The notes below the pieces were generated by a model. It did not search any database, was not told the origin of the DNA, and saw only the letters and a list, made by a program, of their open reading frames with translations. From Egibacter rhizosphaerae (GTDB taxonomy: Bacteria; Actinomycetota; Nitriliruptoria; Euzebyales; Egibacteraceae), in assembly GCF_004322855.1 (NCBI RefSeq), contig NZ_CP036402.1:1-64000 (forward strand): a stretch of 64,000 bases of DNA, in the 5' to 3' direction. Position numbers and translations under genes: made by a program. Shown here piece by piece: positions 39,475-48,400 of this stretch (positions are counted from its first letter, which is position 1; each line of letters opens with the position of its first letter).

Positions 39475-41831
39475 GCGCACCTCCCGCGCAGGACGCGCCG
39501 TCGCGCCCCGAGCGATCGAGCAGGTCGCGGCCGGATCGCGAGGCCGACCACGGCCCCCCTGCCCGAGGCAAGGCAACCGGGGAGGCGTGGCGCGTGCTGG
39601 CGGCGGGCGCCCTGCTCGCCGCGGCGCTCGTCCCGTTCGGCAGGGTGTTCGGAGAGTGGGGAGCCCTGCGCCCATTGGTCGGCGCGGTTCTCGTCGCCAT
39701 CGGGCTCGCGTGGGCCGCCCACCAGCTGGGGGCGGGCAGCCTCGGCTGTGCCATGGCCAGCCTGCTCGGCTGGATCGGCTTCACGACCGCCGTCCTGCTC
39801 CCGGGGACCGGCGTGCTGGGGGTCGTACCGACACTCGACACGCTGACCTTCGCCCGGCACTTCACCGGTGCCGGGCTCGCCTCGATCCAGGAGCAGGCGG
39901 CGCCCATCGACCCCGAGCCCGCCGTCCTGCTGCTCATCGTGGCCGGGGTCTGGGCCATCGCGATCGTCGTCCACGACGCCGTGGTCGTCCGCGGCCACCC
40001 CCTGCGAGGGATCCTGGCCGCGCTCGTCCTGGCCTCGGTGCCCCTCGCGATCGTCTCGGTCCCGGCGGAGCCCGGCCTCGCGGGCACGCCCGCGCCCTGG
40101 ATCCTGCCGTTCCTCGTGGCGGCCCTGTTCACGCTGCTCGCCCCCAGCAGTGACCGTGCCACGCCCGCACCGCGCCGCACCACCCCGGGCGGGCCGGGCG
40201 GATCGGTCGTGACCGGACTGGCCGTGGGGCTGCTCGCGATCGTCGCCGGGGTGCCCCTGTCCGGGAACCTGCCCGGATACAACGAGCCCGCGCTCTACGA
40301 GCTCACGGGCGCGGGTGGCACCGCGGTGACCGCGAACCCGATGGTGGGGTTGCGCCCGAGCCTCACCGCTCAGGACACCGGCACGGTGATCGAGGTCACG
40401 AGCCCGCAGCCGGTCTACTTGCGGACGACGGGCCTCGAGGTGTACCAGGACGCCGAGCAATGGACCGCCGAGGGTCGCCGCATCGGGGGCCAACCGCTCG
40501 GCGACGGGTCGCCGCTGGACGACGTGGAGGTCGTCGGGGGGCAGGAGGTCGTCGCCGACGTCGAGGTCGTCCAACCCGTGGACCGGCTCGTTCCGACTCC
40601 CTCTCCGCCCACCGCGATCGAGGGCGAACCGGCCGACGACTTCCTGTTCGACCCCCGAACGGGCACGGTCACGCTCGCCGGCGACGCGAGCCTCGCCGAG
40701 GGGGACAGCTACGAGGTCACCGCCACCATCCCCGACCCCGATCCCGACCGCGTCGCCGAGGCGGCCGGCTACGACCCCGACGGTCAGCTGACCGAGCTCC
40801 CCGACGACGTTCCGCAGGAGGCGTACGACCTCGCCGAGGAGATCGTCGAGGCCGCGGACGCGGACACCCCCCTGGAACAGGCGTTGGCGATCCAGGACGA
40901 GCTCCAGACCTGGGAGTACTCCCTGACGCCACCGAGTGGCCACGACGGTGACGCGCTCGCCGCGTTCCTCGACCACCGGGTCGGGTACTGCGAGCAGTAC
41001 GCCGGGGCGATGGCGGTGATGTTGCGCACCCTCGACATCCCGGCCCGAGTCGCGGTCGGGTTCACCTCCGGAACGCTCGCCGATCCCGAGGAGAACCGCT
41101 GGGAGATCACGAACGAGAACGCGCACGCGTGGGTCGAGGTGCTGTTCCCCGGCGTGGGTTGGATCGACTTCGAGCCGACCCCTCGAGACGACGGCAACAT
41201 CCTCGTGCCCGACCGCACCGACCTCGCCCCCACCGACACGGTGGCACAGGATCAGGCCACCGCCGAGGCCGACGCCGAGACGGACGTCGACGGGCAACAG
41301 GATCCGAGCCAACCCGACGACCAACCGGACTTCCCCGACGACATGGGGCTGGAACAGGAGCAGAACGGGGCGGCGGGAACCGCGGGTGATGCCTCGCGCG
41401 GCCCGGGGGTGGGCATTCTCGCAGCCCTGTCGGGGGTGGGGTTGGTGGGGGCGGCGTGGATCGGCTGGCGGCTCCGGTTGCGGGCGACCGCACCGCCGTA
41501 CCGCCGGGTGCTGGCGGCGAGACGTCGCGTCGAGCACCTCGCAGCCGGCCTCGGGGTCCGCGCCCGCGAGCACGAGACCGATCGCGACGTGATGGCTCGG
41601 CTCGCGGTCAAGAACGGACGGGTGTGGGGTCCGAGCGTCGCGCTCGCGAACGCTGCGGCCGCCGCGCGCTTCGCGCCCGAGCCCTCGGCGAGCCTCGTCG
41701 AGCAGGCCGAGCGAGCCGCGGACACGATCGCCGACGAACTCGCGCCCAAACCCTGGGATCGGGCGTGGCTGGTGACGCGCGGCGCGCTCGGGCGGCTCAC
41801 CGGCCGACTCGACCGGGACAGGCCCGACTAA
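39471..41831 (+). CDS. TgpA-like transglutaminase-domain membrane protein
   Basis: A 786-residue protein with about six N-terminal membrane helices (DUF3488 type), a large extracytoplasmic part, a transglutaminase core and one more helix (about 650-668). The catalytic triad is Cys507 (GYCEQYAG), His552 (NAHAWVEV) and Asp566 (WIDFEPT). An acidic Asp/Gln-rich linker follows the core, and the cytoplasmic C-terminus is DUF4129-like. With MoxR and DUF58 it forms a conserved but poorly understood envelope module. The frame is open upstream, but only within the DUF58 gene. Confidence 0.93.
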   Translation: MSAPPAQDAPSRPERSSRSRPDREADHGPPARGKATGEAWRVLAAGALLAAALVPFGRVFGEWGALRPLVGAVLVAIGLAWAAHQLGAGSLGCAMASLLGWIGFTTAVLLPGTGVLGVVPTLDTLTFARHFTGAGLASIQEQAAPIDPEPAVLLLIVAGVWAIAIVVHDAVVVRGHPLRGILAALVLASVPLAIVSVPAEPGLAGTPAPWILPFLVAALFTLLAPSSDRATPAPRRTTPGGPGGSVVTGLAVGLLAIVAGVPLSGNLPGYNEPALYELTGAGGTAVTANPMVGLRPSLTAQDTGTVIEVTSPQPVYLRTTGLEVYQDAEQWTAEGRRIGGQPLGDGSPLDDVEVVGGQEVVADVEVVQPVDRLVPTPSPPTAIEGEPADDFLFDPRTGTVTLAGDASLAEGDSYEVTATIPDPDPDRVAEAAGYDPDGQLTELPDDVPQEAYDLAEEIVEAADADTPLEQALAIQDELQTWEYSLTPPSGHDGDALAAFLDHRVGYCEQYAGAMAVMLRTLDIPARVAVGFTSGTLADPEENRWEITNENAHAWVEVLFPGVGWIDFEPTPRDDGNILVPDRTDLAPTDTVAQDQATAEADAETDVDGQQDPSQPDDQPDFPDDMGLEQEQNGAAGTAGDASRGPGVGILAALSGVGLVGAAWIGWRLRLRATAPPYRRVLAARRRVEHLAAGLGVRAREHETDRDVMARLAVKNGRVWGPSVALANAAAAARFAPEPSASLVEQAERAADTIADELAPKPWDRAWLVTRGALGRLTGRLDRDRPD

Positions 41832-41865
41832 CGACAGACCGGCCGTGTCCCGGGAGTTCGGCGCG

Positions 41866-42216
41866 CTAGCCCTCGCCCCGCTCGCGCTTGTCACGCATGT
41901 AGCGGTCGAACCCGCCTCGAAGCTGCCCGCCCAGGCGGTTCGTCTGGTCCGCCCCGAGGCGCTTCAGCTGGTGTCCTCCGTACACCGCGCTGCCGAGCAT
42001 GAGAGCGAACCCGGCGACGCCGAACCACAGGCTGGCAATGAAGAACAGCAGCAGGATGAAGCCCACGATCAAACCGGCGAGGGCCAGCTTGATCTGTCGC
42101 CGAACCTGCGTCGAGACCGTCGTCTCGCCGACGGTCTTCGCGAACTTCGGGTCGTCGGCGCGAAGACGCTGCTCGATGTCGCTCAGGATCTGCTGCTCAC
42201 GGTCGGAGAGTGGCAT
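41866..42216 (-). CDS. DUF3040 membrane protein
   Basis: A 116-residue actinobacterial protein of the DUF3040 family. It opens with MPLSDREQQILSDIEQRLRA, the family hallmark, and has two membrane helices (about 43-61 and 64-80), then a basic tail. GGAG lies seven bases before the ATG. In many actinobacteria this gene lies close to dinB and mraZ, as here. The function is unknown. Confidence 0.9.
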   Translation of the reverse strand: MPLSDREQQILSDIEQRLRADDPKFAKTVGETTVSTQVRRQIKLALAGLIVGFILLLFFIASLWFGVAGFALMLGSAVYGGHQLKRLGADQTNRLGGQLRGGFDRYMRDKRERGEG

Positions 42217-42505
42217 TGGCGGCTCCGCGTCGTCCCGTCTTTGCTGTTGTCAGCCTCTGCTATCAGGGTCCCCAGCGGGGACAGCTGGCAGACCTGTCGC
42301 ATCATGACCGCTCAGCTTAACCCCCACACCCGATCGAGTGGGACGACCCGCCCGCTCGCTCGGGCCCGGCCCGTTCGGTGGCGACCGGTGTACGGGATCG
42401 TAGCGACTCGGCGCGCCACGCGCCCGAGAAGTGGGGGGTTTCTTGTGTTCGAGCGACCCTCACGGCGCGTGGAGGACCGGCTCCGCCGCAGAAGACGCAC
42501 GCGAC
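42217..42505 (-). promoter_or_regulatory. Region between dinB and the DUF3040 gene
   Basis: A 289-bp gap upstream of the DUF3040 gene. It contains a 6-bp hairpin GTCCCC/GGGGAC with a 3-nt loop at 42268-42282. No clear promoter pair or further gene was found. Confidence 0.3.
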
Positions 42506-43741
42506 TCACCCTCCACGCGTGTCGTCACGGGTGGGCCACCCCTCGTCCGGACCGGGACCAGCCCGTGGATCGCGAGCGAGCAACGCCCCTCGCGTCACCG
42601 CCGTATCCCCGAACCTGGCCCGCGCGTCGTCGGCGGCGTGCTCGAGCGTCTCCCAGCGGTCGCTCTCCAGCAGATCGAGCTGTTGCGCCGCCCCACCGTC
42701 GACGAGGTTCCCGACGCCCAGGCCGACGAGCCGGACACGCACCCGCTCGAGCCGCTGCGCCTCGAGCAGCGCGGTGGCCTCACGGTGCAGCACGGTCGCC
42801 TGATCGGTGGGCGTGGGCAGGGTGCGGGACCGGGTGAGCGTCTGGAAGTTCGCGAACCGGAGTTTGAGGGTCACGGTGCGACCGGCGACCCCGCCGCCCC
42901 GGAGCCGTTGCGCGACCTTCTCGGCGAGTCGCAGGAGCTCGGTGCGCAGGATCTCGGGATCGTCCACGTCGGTCTCGAAGGTCTCCTCGGCGCTGAGGCC
43001 CTTCGCCGCCTCGTCGGGCGTGACCGTGCGTGGGTCGTGGCCCCGCGCGATCTCGGAGAGGTGCGCGCCCGCGGCCTGCCCGACGATCCGCGCGAGGGTA
43101 GCCGGCTCGGTCGCAGCGATGTCGCCGACGGTGCGCAACCCGTAGCGGTGCAACTGCTCGGTCGTCTTCTCCCCCACGCCCCACAACTCCCGTACCTCGA
43201 GGCCGGCCAGAAACGCGGTCACCCCGTCGACCGGCAGATGCTTGAGCCCGTCGGGCTTCGCGTGCTCGCTGCAGAGCTTCGCGAGGAACTTGTTCGGGGC
43301 GACACCGACGCTCGCGGGGAGCTGGAGCTCGTCGGCGATCCGCTCCCGCAGATCCGCAGCGATCCGCGGGGGCTCCCCGAACAGGCGCACGCTGCCGCCC
43401 ACGTCGAGGAACGCTTCGTCGAGCGAGAGCGGCTCGACGAGCGGGGTGACCGATCGCAGCAGCTCCATCAGCCGGTGCGAGACGTCGGTGTACGCCGCGA
43501 AGTCGGGAGGGCGGACGATCGCGTGGGGGCAGCGCCGCAGCGCGCTCGCCATCGGCATCGCCGAGCGAATGCCGTACACCCGCGCCTCGTAGGACGCGCT
43601 CGCGACCACCCCGCGCCCGCCGGTGCCGCCGATGAGCAGCGGCTTACCGGCCAGCGACGGCTCTCGCAGCGCCTCGACCGACGCGTAGAACGCGTCCATG
43701 TCGAGGTGCAGGATCGGCTCGGGGGGCCGCTGCCCGGTCAC
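42506..43741 (-). CDS. dinB: DNA polymerase IV (Y-family)
   Basis: Translesion polymerase of 411 residues. The active-site motifs are LHLDMDAFYASVE near the N-terminus and EPLSLDEAFLDV; the fingers/thumb (helix-hairpin-helix, VRELWGVGEKT) and little-finger domains follow. No clear beta-clamp peptide was picked out at the C-terminus. The GTG start at 43741 is inferred from the family boundary; the open frame continues upstream antisense to the HAD gene. No LexA-type box is seen in its promoter; instead a 36-bp perfect palindrome lies upstream. Confidence 0.93.
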   Translation of the reverse strand: MTGQRPPEPILHLDMDAFYASVEALREPSLAGKPLLIGGTGGRGVVASASYEARVYGIRSAMPMASALRRCPHAIVRPPDFAAYTDVSHRLMELLRSVTPLVEPLSLDEAFLDVGGSVRLFGEPPRIAADLRERIADELQLPASVGVAPNKFLAKLCSEHAKPDGLKHLPVDGVTAFLAGLEVRELWGVGEKTTEQLHRYGLRTVGDIAATEPATLARIVGQAAGAHLSEIARGHDPRTVTPDEAAKGLSAEETFETDVDDPEILRTELLRLAEKVAQRLRGGGVAGRTVTLKLRFANFQTLTRSRTLPTPTDQATVLHREATALLEAQRLERVRVRLVGLGVGNLVDGGAAQQLDLLESDRWETLEHAADDARARFGDTAVTRGALLARDPRAGPGPDEGWPTRDDTRGG

Positions 43742-43776
43742 GGCACCAGGGTACGCATCGTGGGCCTCGGAACGGT

Positions 43777-43812
43777 GGTGCGGTTGCCCGCGCCGGCGCG
43801 GGCAACCGCACC
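43777..43812. repeat. 36-bp perfect palindrome between dinB and a HAD gene
   Basis: The left half GGTGCGGTTGCCCGCGCC is followed directly by its exact reverse complement, with no spacer. It lies between two divergent genes, so it is not a terminator of either. It may be an operator or a cruciform-forming site. Confidence 0.75.
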
Positions 43813-43850
43813 GCGGGATAGCCGCGTTCGTTCCCACCCCCCAGGCGTCG

Positions 43851-43856
43851 TAGCCT
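43851..43856 (+). promoter_or_regulatory. -10 box of a leaderless transcript (HAD gene)
   Basis: TAGCCT is followed by seven bases and the ATG at 43864; there is no Shine-Dalgarno. This is the same TANNNT layout seen before several other genes in the window. Confidence 0.5.
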
Positions 43857-43863
43857 GCGCGGC

Positions 43864-44511
43864 ATGCACGCGGCCGTGTTCGACCTCGACGGGACCCTGA
43901 TCGACTCCGCGGACGACATCGCGGCGGCCTTCCGCGCGGCACTCGTCGCACACGGACGGCCCGCCCCGAGCCACGAGGAGGTGCGCGCGCTGATCGGACG
44001 GCCACTGCCGGAGATGCTCGCACGGTACGTGCCGGCCCGCGAAGTCCCCGAACTCGTCGCGCGCTACCGGATGCTCTACTGGCGACACTGTGCCGACCAG
44101 ACCCGACTGATGCCCGGGGTCCGCGTGACGCTCACCTCCCTGCGGGCAGACGGTTGGCGGCTCGCGGTCGCGACCACGAAGCGGACCGACATGGCGCGTC
44201 GTGTCAGTGCCGCACTCGGCGTGAGCGAGCTCGTCGACTACGTCCAGGGGACCGACGACCTGCCGGACAAACCCGCCCCCGACGTGGTCCTCGCGGCGCT
44301 GGACGGCCTCGGGACCGCGCCGTCTCCGACCTCGTGGATGATCGGCGACACCACCGACGACCTCGAGGCCGGGCGCGCCGCGGGTCTGTCGACCGCGGGG
44401 GTCGCCACCGGCGCCCACGAGCGCGAGTGGCTCGAGACCGCGGGCCCTCGATGCGTGGTCGACCGCATCGACGAACTCGTCGCGATGCTCACCGACACCA
44501 CTACTCGATGA
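43864..44511 (+). CDS. HAD-family phosphatase (phosphoglycolate phosphatase-like)
   Basis: A 215-residue hydrolase with motif I DLDGTLIDSADDI (residues 6-18), motif II in AVATTKR, and motif III/IV DKPAPDVV and MIGDTTDD. The helical cap between motifs I and II matches Gph/PpaX-like enzymes, which dephosphorylate 2-phosphoglycolate or similar. The substrate is not certain. The last bases and the stop lie in a 15-bp tandem duplication. Confidence 0.88.
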   Translation: MHAAVFDLDGTLIDSADDIAAAFRAALVAHGRPAPSHEEVRALIGRPLPEMLARYVPAREVPELVARYRMLYWRHCADQTRLMPGVRVTLTSLRADGWRLAVATTKRTDMARRVSAALGVSELVDYVQGTDDLPDKPAPDVVLAALDGLGTAPSPTSWMIGDTTDDLEAGRAAGLSTAGVATGAHEREWLETAGPRCVVDRIDELVAMLTDTTTR

Positions 44512-44535
44512 ACTCCGGCCCGATGAACTCCGGCG
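44506..44535 (+). repeat. 15-bp tandem duplication at the end of the HAD gene
   Basis: CGATGAACTCCGGCC is followed directly by CGATGAACTCCGGCG (one mismatch). The first copy carries the stop codon of the HAD gene. Confidence 0.7.
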
Positions 44536-44637
44536 AACGGCCCGGCACCTCCGCGCGCAGGCCGAGGGACACGGGGCCTCGGAGAACGAACGCGGTGCCC
44601 CGGACACCGGGACCCGGCCGAGCAGAGCGGGAGAGCG

Positions 44638-45438
44638 GTGGCTGAGGGGACGAGCGCCCGCATCCGCACCCCCGGCGCGACCGTGGGCTGGCCGGTGGTC
44701 ATGGCCTTCGTGCGCCTGCCCCTGATGCTGCTCGGAGCAGCCCTCGTCTGGGGCCTGCTCGCCGCGAGCGGCCAGGCCGACGGGTTCCACCTGCCACTCG
44801 GCGCCTCGCTCGCGATGAACCTGGTCAACATCGTCTGCCTGCTGCTGCTCGTCCACCTGCTCCGCCGCGAGCAGGCGCGCCTGCGTGACCTGCTGGGTTT
44901 CGACCGTGCCCGGATCGGCCGCGATCTCGCATGGGGGCTGTGTTGGTTCGTGGTCCTCTACGCGGCGTTCGCGATCGGCTTCCTCGCTCCCCTGCTCCTC
45001 GCGGGCGGCCCCTCCGGGATCGCCGACGGCTCGGTGTTCGAGGAGGCGTTCGTGGGGGTCTGGGCCGAGATGGAGAGCACTGCGTTCGGGCCGTTCACGC
45101 TCGGGCTGTTCACCGTGTGGATGGCGGTGTTCCCGTTCCTCAACGCCCCCGTCGAGGAGCTCCAGTACCGCGCGTACGTCCAACCGCGCCTGCACGCCGC
45201 GACGGGCCGCGCCTGGCTCGCGGTCGCCGTGCCCAGCATCGGTTTCGGCCTCCAGCACCTCCTCTTCGCGCCGAGCGCCCTGGGCGCCGTGGCCTACGCC
45301 AGCGCCTTCCTGCTCTGGGGCGGCGGAGCCGGGCTGATCTACCTGCGGCAGCGGCGGCTCATGCCGCTCGTGCTCGCGCACCTGATCACGAACATACCGG
45401 TGACGTTCGTCGCGCTCGCGTTCCTGTTCTGGCCGTGA
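44638..45438 (+). CDS. CPBP-family intramembrane metalloprotease
   Basis: A 266-residue protein with about seven to eight membrane helices and the CPBP (Rce1-like) motifs: EE in NAPVEELQYRAYV, FGLQHLLF, and HLITN near the end. Family members cleave prenylated or membrane proteins, or protect against bacteriocins. GTG start with GGGAG upstream. It ends five bases before the converging dnaE2-like gene and has no clear partner. Confidence 0.88.
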   Translation: MAEGTSARIRTPGATVGWPVVMAFVRLPLMLLGAALVWGLLAASGQADGFHLPLGASLAMNLVNIVCLLLLVHLLRREQARLRDLLGFDRARIGRDLAWGLCWFVVLYAAFAIGFLAPLLLAGGPSGIADGSVFEEAFVGVWAEMESTAFGPFTLGLFTVWMAVFPFLNAPVEELQYRAYVQPRLHAATGRAWLAVAVPSIGFGLQHLLFAPSALGAVAYASAFLLWGGGAGLIYLRQRRLMPLVLAHLITNIPVTFVALAFLFWP

Positions 45439-45443
45439 CGAAC

Positions 45444-48400
45444 TCATCCGGCTGACCCCGGGGACCGGTGCCACAACCGACGAGGGGGCTGCGCTGTGAA
45501 CTCCTCGGGCCCCTCCGACGCCCCCTCCGGCTCCGGGACGGGCCCGCCGTGCGGGTTCGTGCGCGGGACCCGCAGCCGAGCCGCGGAAGAGCGCACCGCC
45601 TCGGGGTCCACCGGCCGTGCCTCCCCGGCCGCGAAGGTGCTGCGGTCACCCCGCCGACCCGATGCGACGGCCTCGGCCAGCCTCCCGGCACGCCAAGCAC
45701 GCATGAGCCTTCGCAGGTCCCACGCCGCATCGGCGTTCAGCGACACCCCCCGCGCACCGGTGCGCCGAACGATCCCCTCGACCACGAGCAACCACGAGTG
45801 AAAGACGGTGGAGGCGCAGCGGTCGTGCACGGACTCGAAGAACGCCGCGTCCCCCACACCCGTCGCATCGTCCAGCGAGAGGAAGATCACCCGCTGCCCC
45901 GACTGCACCGGCGGGGTCTGGGTCGCCACCTTCACGCCCGCGATCCGCACCCGCTGCCGGTCACGACAGTCGACCAGATCCACCGCCCGGGTGGCCTCGA
46001 GCGCCGTGAGCAACCCTTCGTAGAAGCGGATGACGTGCCGGCTCACGTCGAGCCCGAGCACCTCGAGCTCCGCGCGGACCTGCTCACTCGGGCGGTAGTC
46101 GCCGAGCCCCGCCGCCGGTCCGGGCCCAAGCAGGTCGAGCTGCTCGGGCTCCTCGGCCTCGGTACGACGTCTCCGTGCCCCCGCCCACCGTTCGGCGACC
46201 TCCAGCAGGACGTCGCGCCGGGACGCCCCCGGGTGCGCGAGCCCGTCCAACGCCCCGACGTGCGCGAGGTCTTCGGCGACCGGGCGGCTGAGCCCGCCGC
46301 GCTCCCGCAGGTCGGCGAGACCGGTGAACGGTCGACCCGCCAGCAGCGCGTCGATCATCGCGTCGTCGATGCCCGCGACGTCCTGCAGGCCGACGCGGAT
46401 CGCGAACCGCTCCCCCGGCGCATCGGGCACGGCGCCGAGATCGCGGCCGATCCGCCGAGTCCCGGGTGGCACCGGCATGCCGTCGTCCGCACGGATCCAC
46501 CCGAGCGGAAGGGCTGCATCCTGCGCCTCCGGCGAGGTCGAGCCGGCATCGACGCCGAGCGCGGCCCAGGCCTGGGCGGCAGGCACACGCTCGACGCGAT
46601 AGGCGCGCTCGGAGCGGTTCACGTCCACCGGGAGCACCGCCACCCCGAACCGGCGTGCGTCCTCGAGCAACAACCGCCGCGGGTACATCCCCGGGTCGTG
46701 GGTGAGCAACCCCGCAACGAGCTCGGGCAGGAAGTGGGCCTTCAAGTACGCCGACCGGTAGGTCGGCACCGCGAACGCCGCCGCATGCGCCTTGCAGAAC
46801 CCGAACGAGGCGAACTGCGCGAGCGCGTCCCACAGCGACGTGGCCACTCCCTCGGGAATGCCCCGCTCGGCGGCACAGCCGAGCACCCAATCTCGCAACC
46901 TCGGCACCTCCTCGGGATCCCCGAGGCGCCGGCGCACGAGATCGGCGGTCGACAGGTCGCACCCCGTGATCGCCGCGACACAGCGCATGACCTGCTCGTG
47001 GTAGACGATCACCCCGAAGGTCTCGCCCAGCGCGCGCTCGAGCGTGGGATGCGGGACGACCGGCTCGGCCTGCCCGAGCCGCCGCATGAGGAACGGGCCG
47101 ACCATGTCGCCCTTCACCGGCCCCGGGCGGAACAGCGAGATGTCGACGACGAGATCTTCGAGCTGCTCCGGCTGGAGCCTCCCGAGCAGCTCGCGCTGGC
47201 CGGGGGACTCGATCTGGAACATCCCGAGCGTGTCGGTCGAGCGGATCAGCTCATAGGTCGCCGGGTCGCCATCGGGCAACGCGCCGAGATCGAGATCGAC
47301 CCCGCGGCTCACGCGCACCTCCTCGCGCGCATGCGCCATGGCCGACAACATCCGCACCGCGAGCACGTCGAGCTTGCAGAGGCCCAATGCCCCGACATCG
47401 TCCTTGTCGAACTGCGCCATCGCGAAGCCCGCCGCGCTCGGCTGCACGGGCACGAGGTCGCGCAGCCCATCCCCGGATCCCGCGCCCACGCCACCGCGCC
47501 CATCCCCGGATCCCGGGGCCTTCGGCTCGGGCCCGAGCAGGATCCCCGAGGGGTGCAGCGCGAGGTGGCGGGGCAACCCGTCGAGGCGCTCGACGACGTC
47601 GAACAACAGCTGCAGATGCGCCGCGTCGAGCCCCCGCCCCGCGAGCTCGGGCAGGTGGTCGATCGCCGCGCGCACGTCCCGGGCCCGGATGTGCGGGAAC
47701 GCCTTCGCGATCCGGTCGACCTCGGCGACGGGCAGTCCCATCGCCTTGCCGACCTCGCGAACCGCCATCCGTGCCTTGAACGTCTCGACCATGGTCACGC
47801 ACACGACCCGCTCGGGCCCGTAGGTCGCGAGCAGATCACGGTAGACGTCCTCCCGACGCGCCGACTCGACGTCGAGATCGATGTCGGGGAGTTCGTCCCG
47901 GTACGGGTTCATGAACCGCTCGAAACAGAGATCGTGGCGTACCGGATCGACATCGCTGATCCCGAGCGCGTAGCAGACGACGCTGCCCGCCGCCGACCCG
48001 CGGCAGGCGACGAGCACGTCCTTCGCGCGGATCCGGTCGACCACCTCGGCGACGGTGAGGAAGTACGCGGCGAGACCGAGCTCGGCGACCATCGCGAGCT
48101 CGCGGTCGAGCAGCTCGAAGTACGTCGTCCGGGGAGCGTCCTCACCGGGGTCCTCCCACGGGCGGCGGGCGTCGAGCCCGCCGCGGCAACGGGCCCCGAG
48201 CTCCGCCATGGACGGATCGTCGGCGAGCTCCGGGACGCGCAGACGGTCGAGCCCCAGATCGACCTCGCAGCGCTCGGCGACCCACGCCGTCGCGGTCAGC
48301 GCATCGGGTCGCTCCGCGAACACCGCCGCCATCTCCTCGGGGCTCTTCAGGTACCCCTCGGCATTGCGACGCTGGTGATGACGCGCCGAGAGCGGTACCT

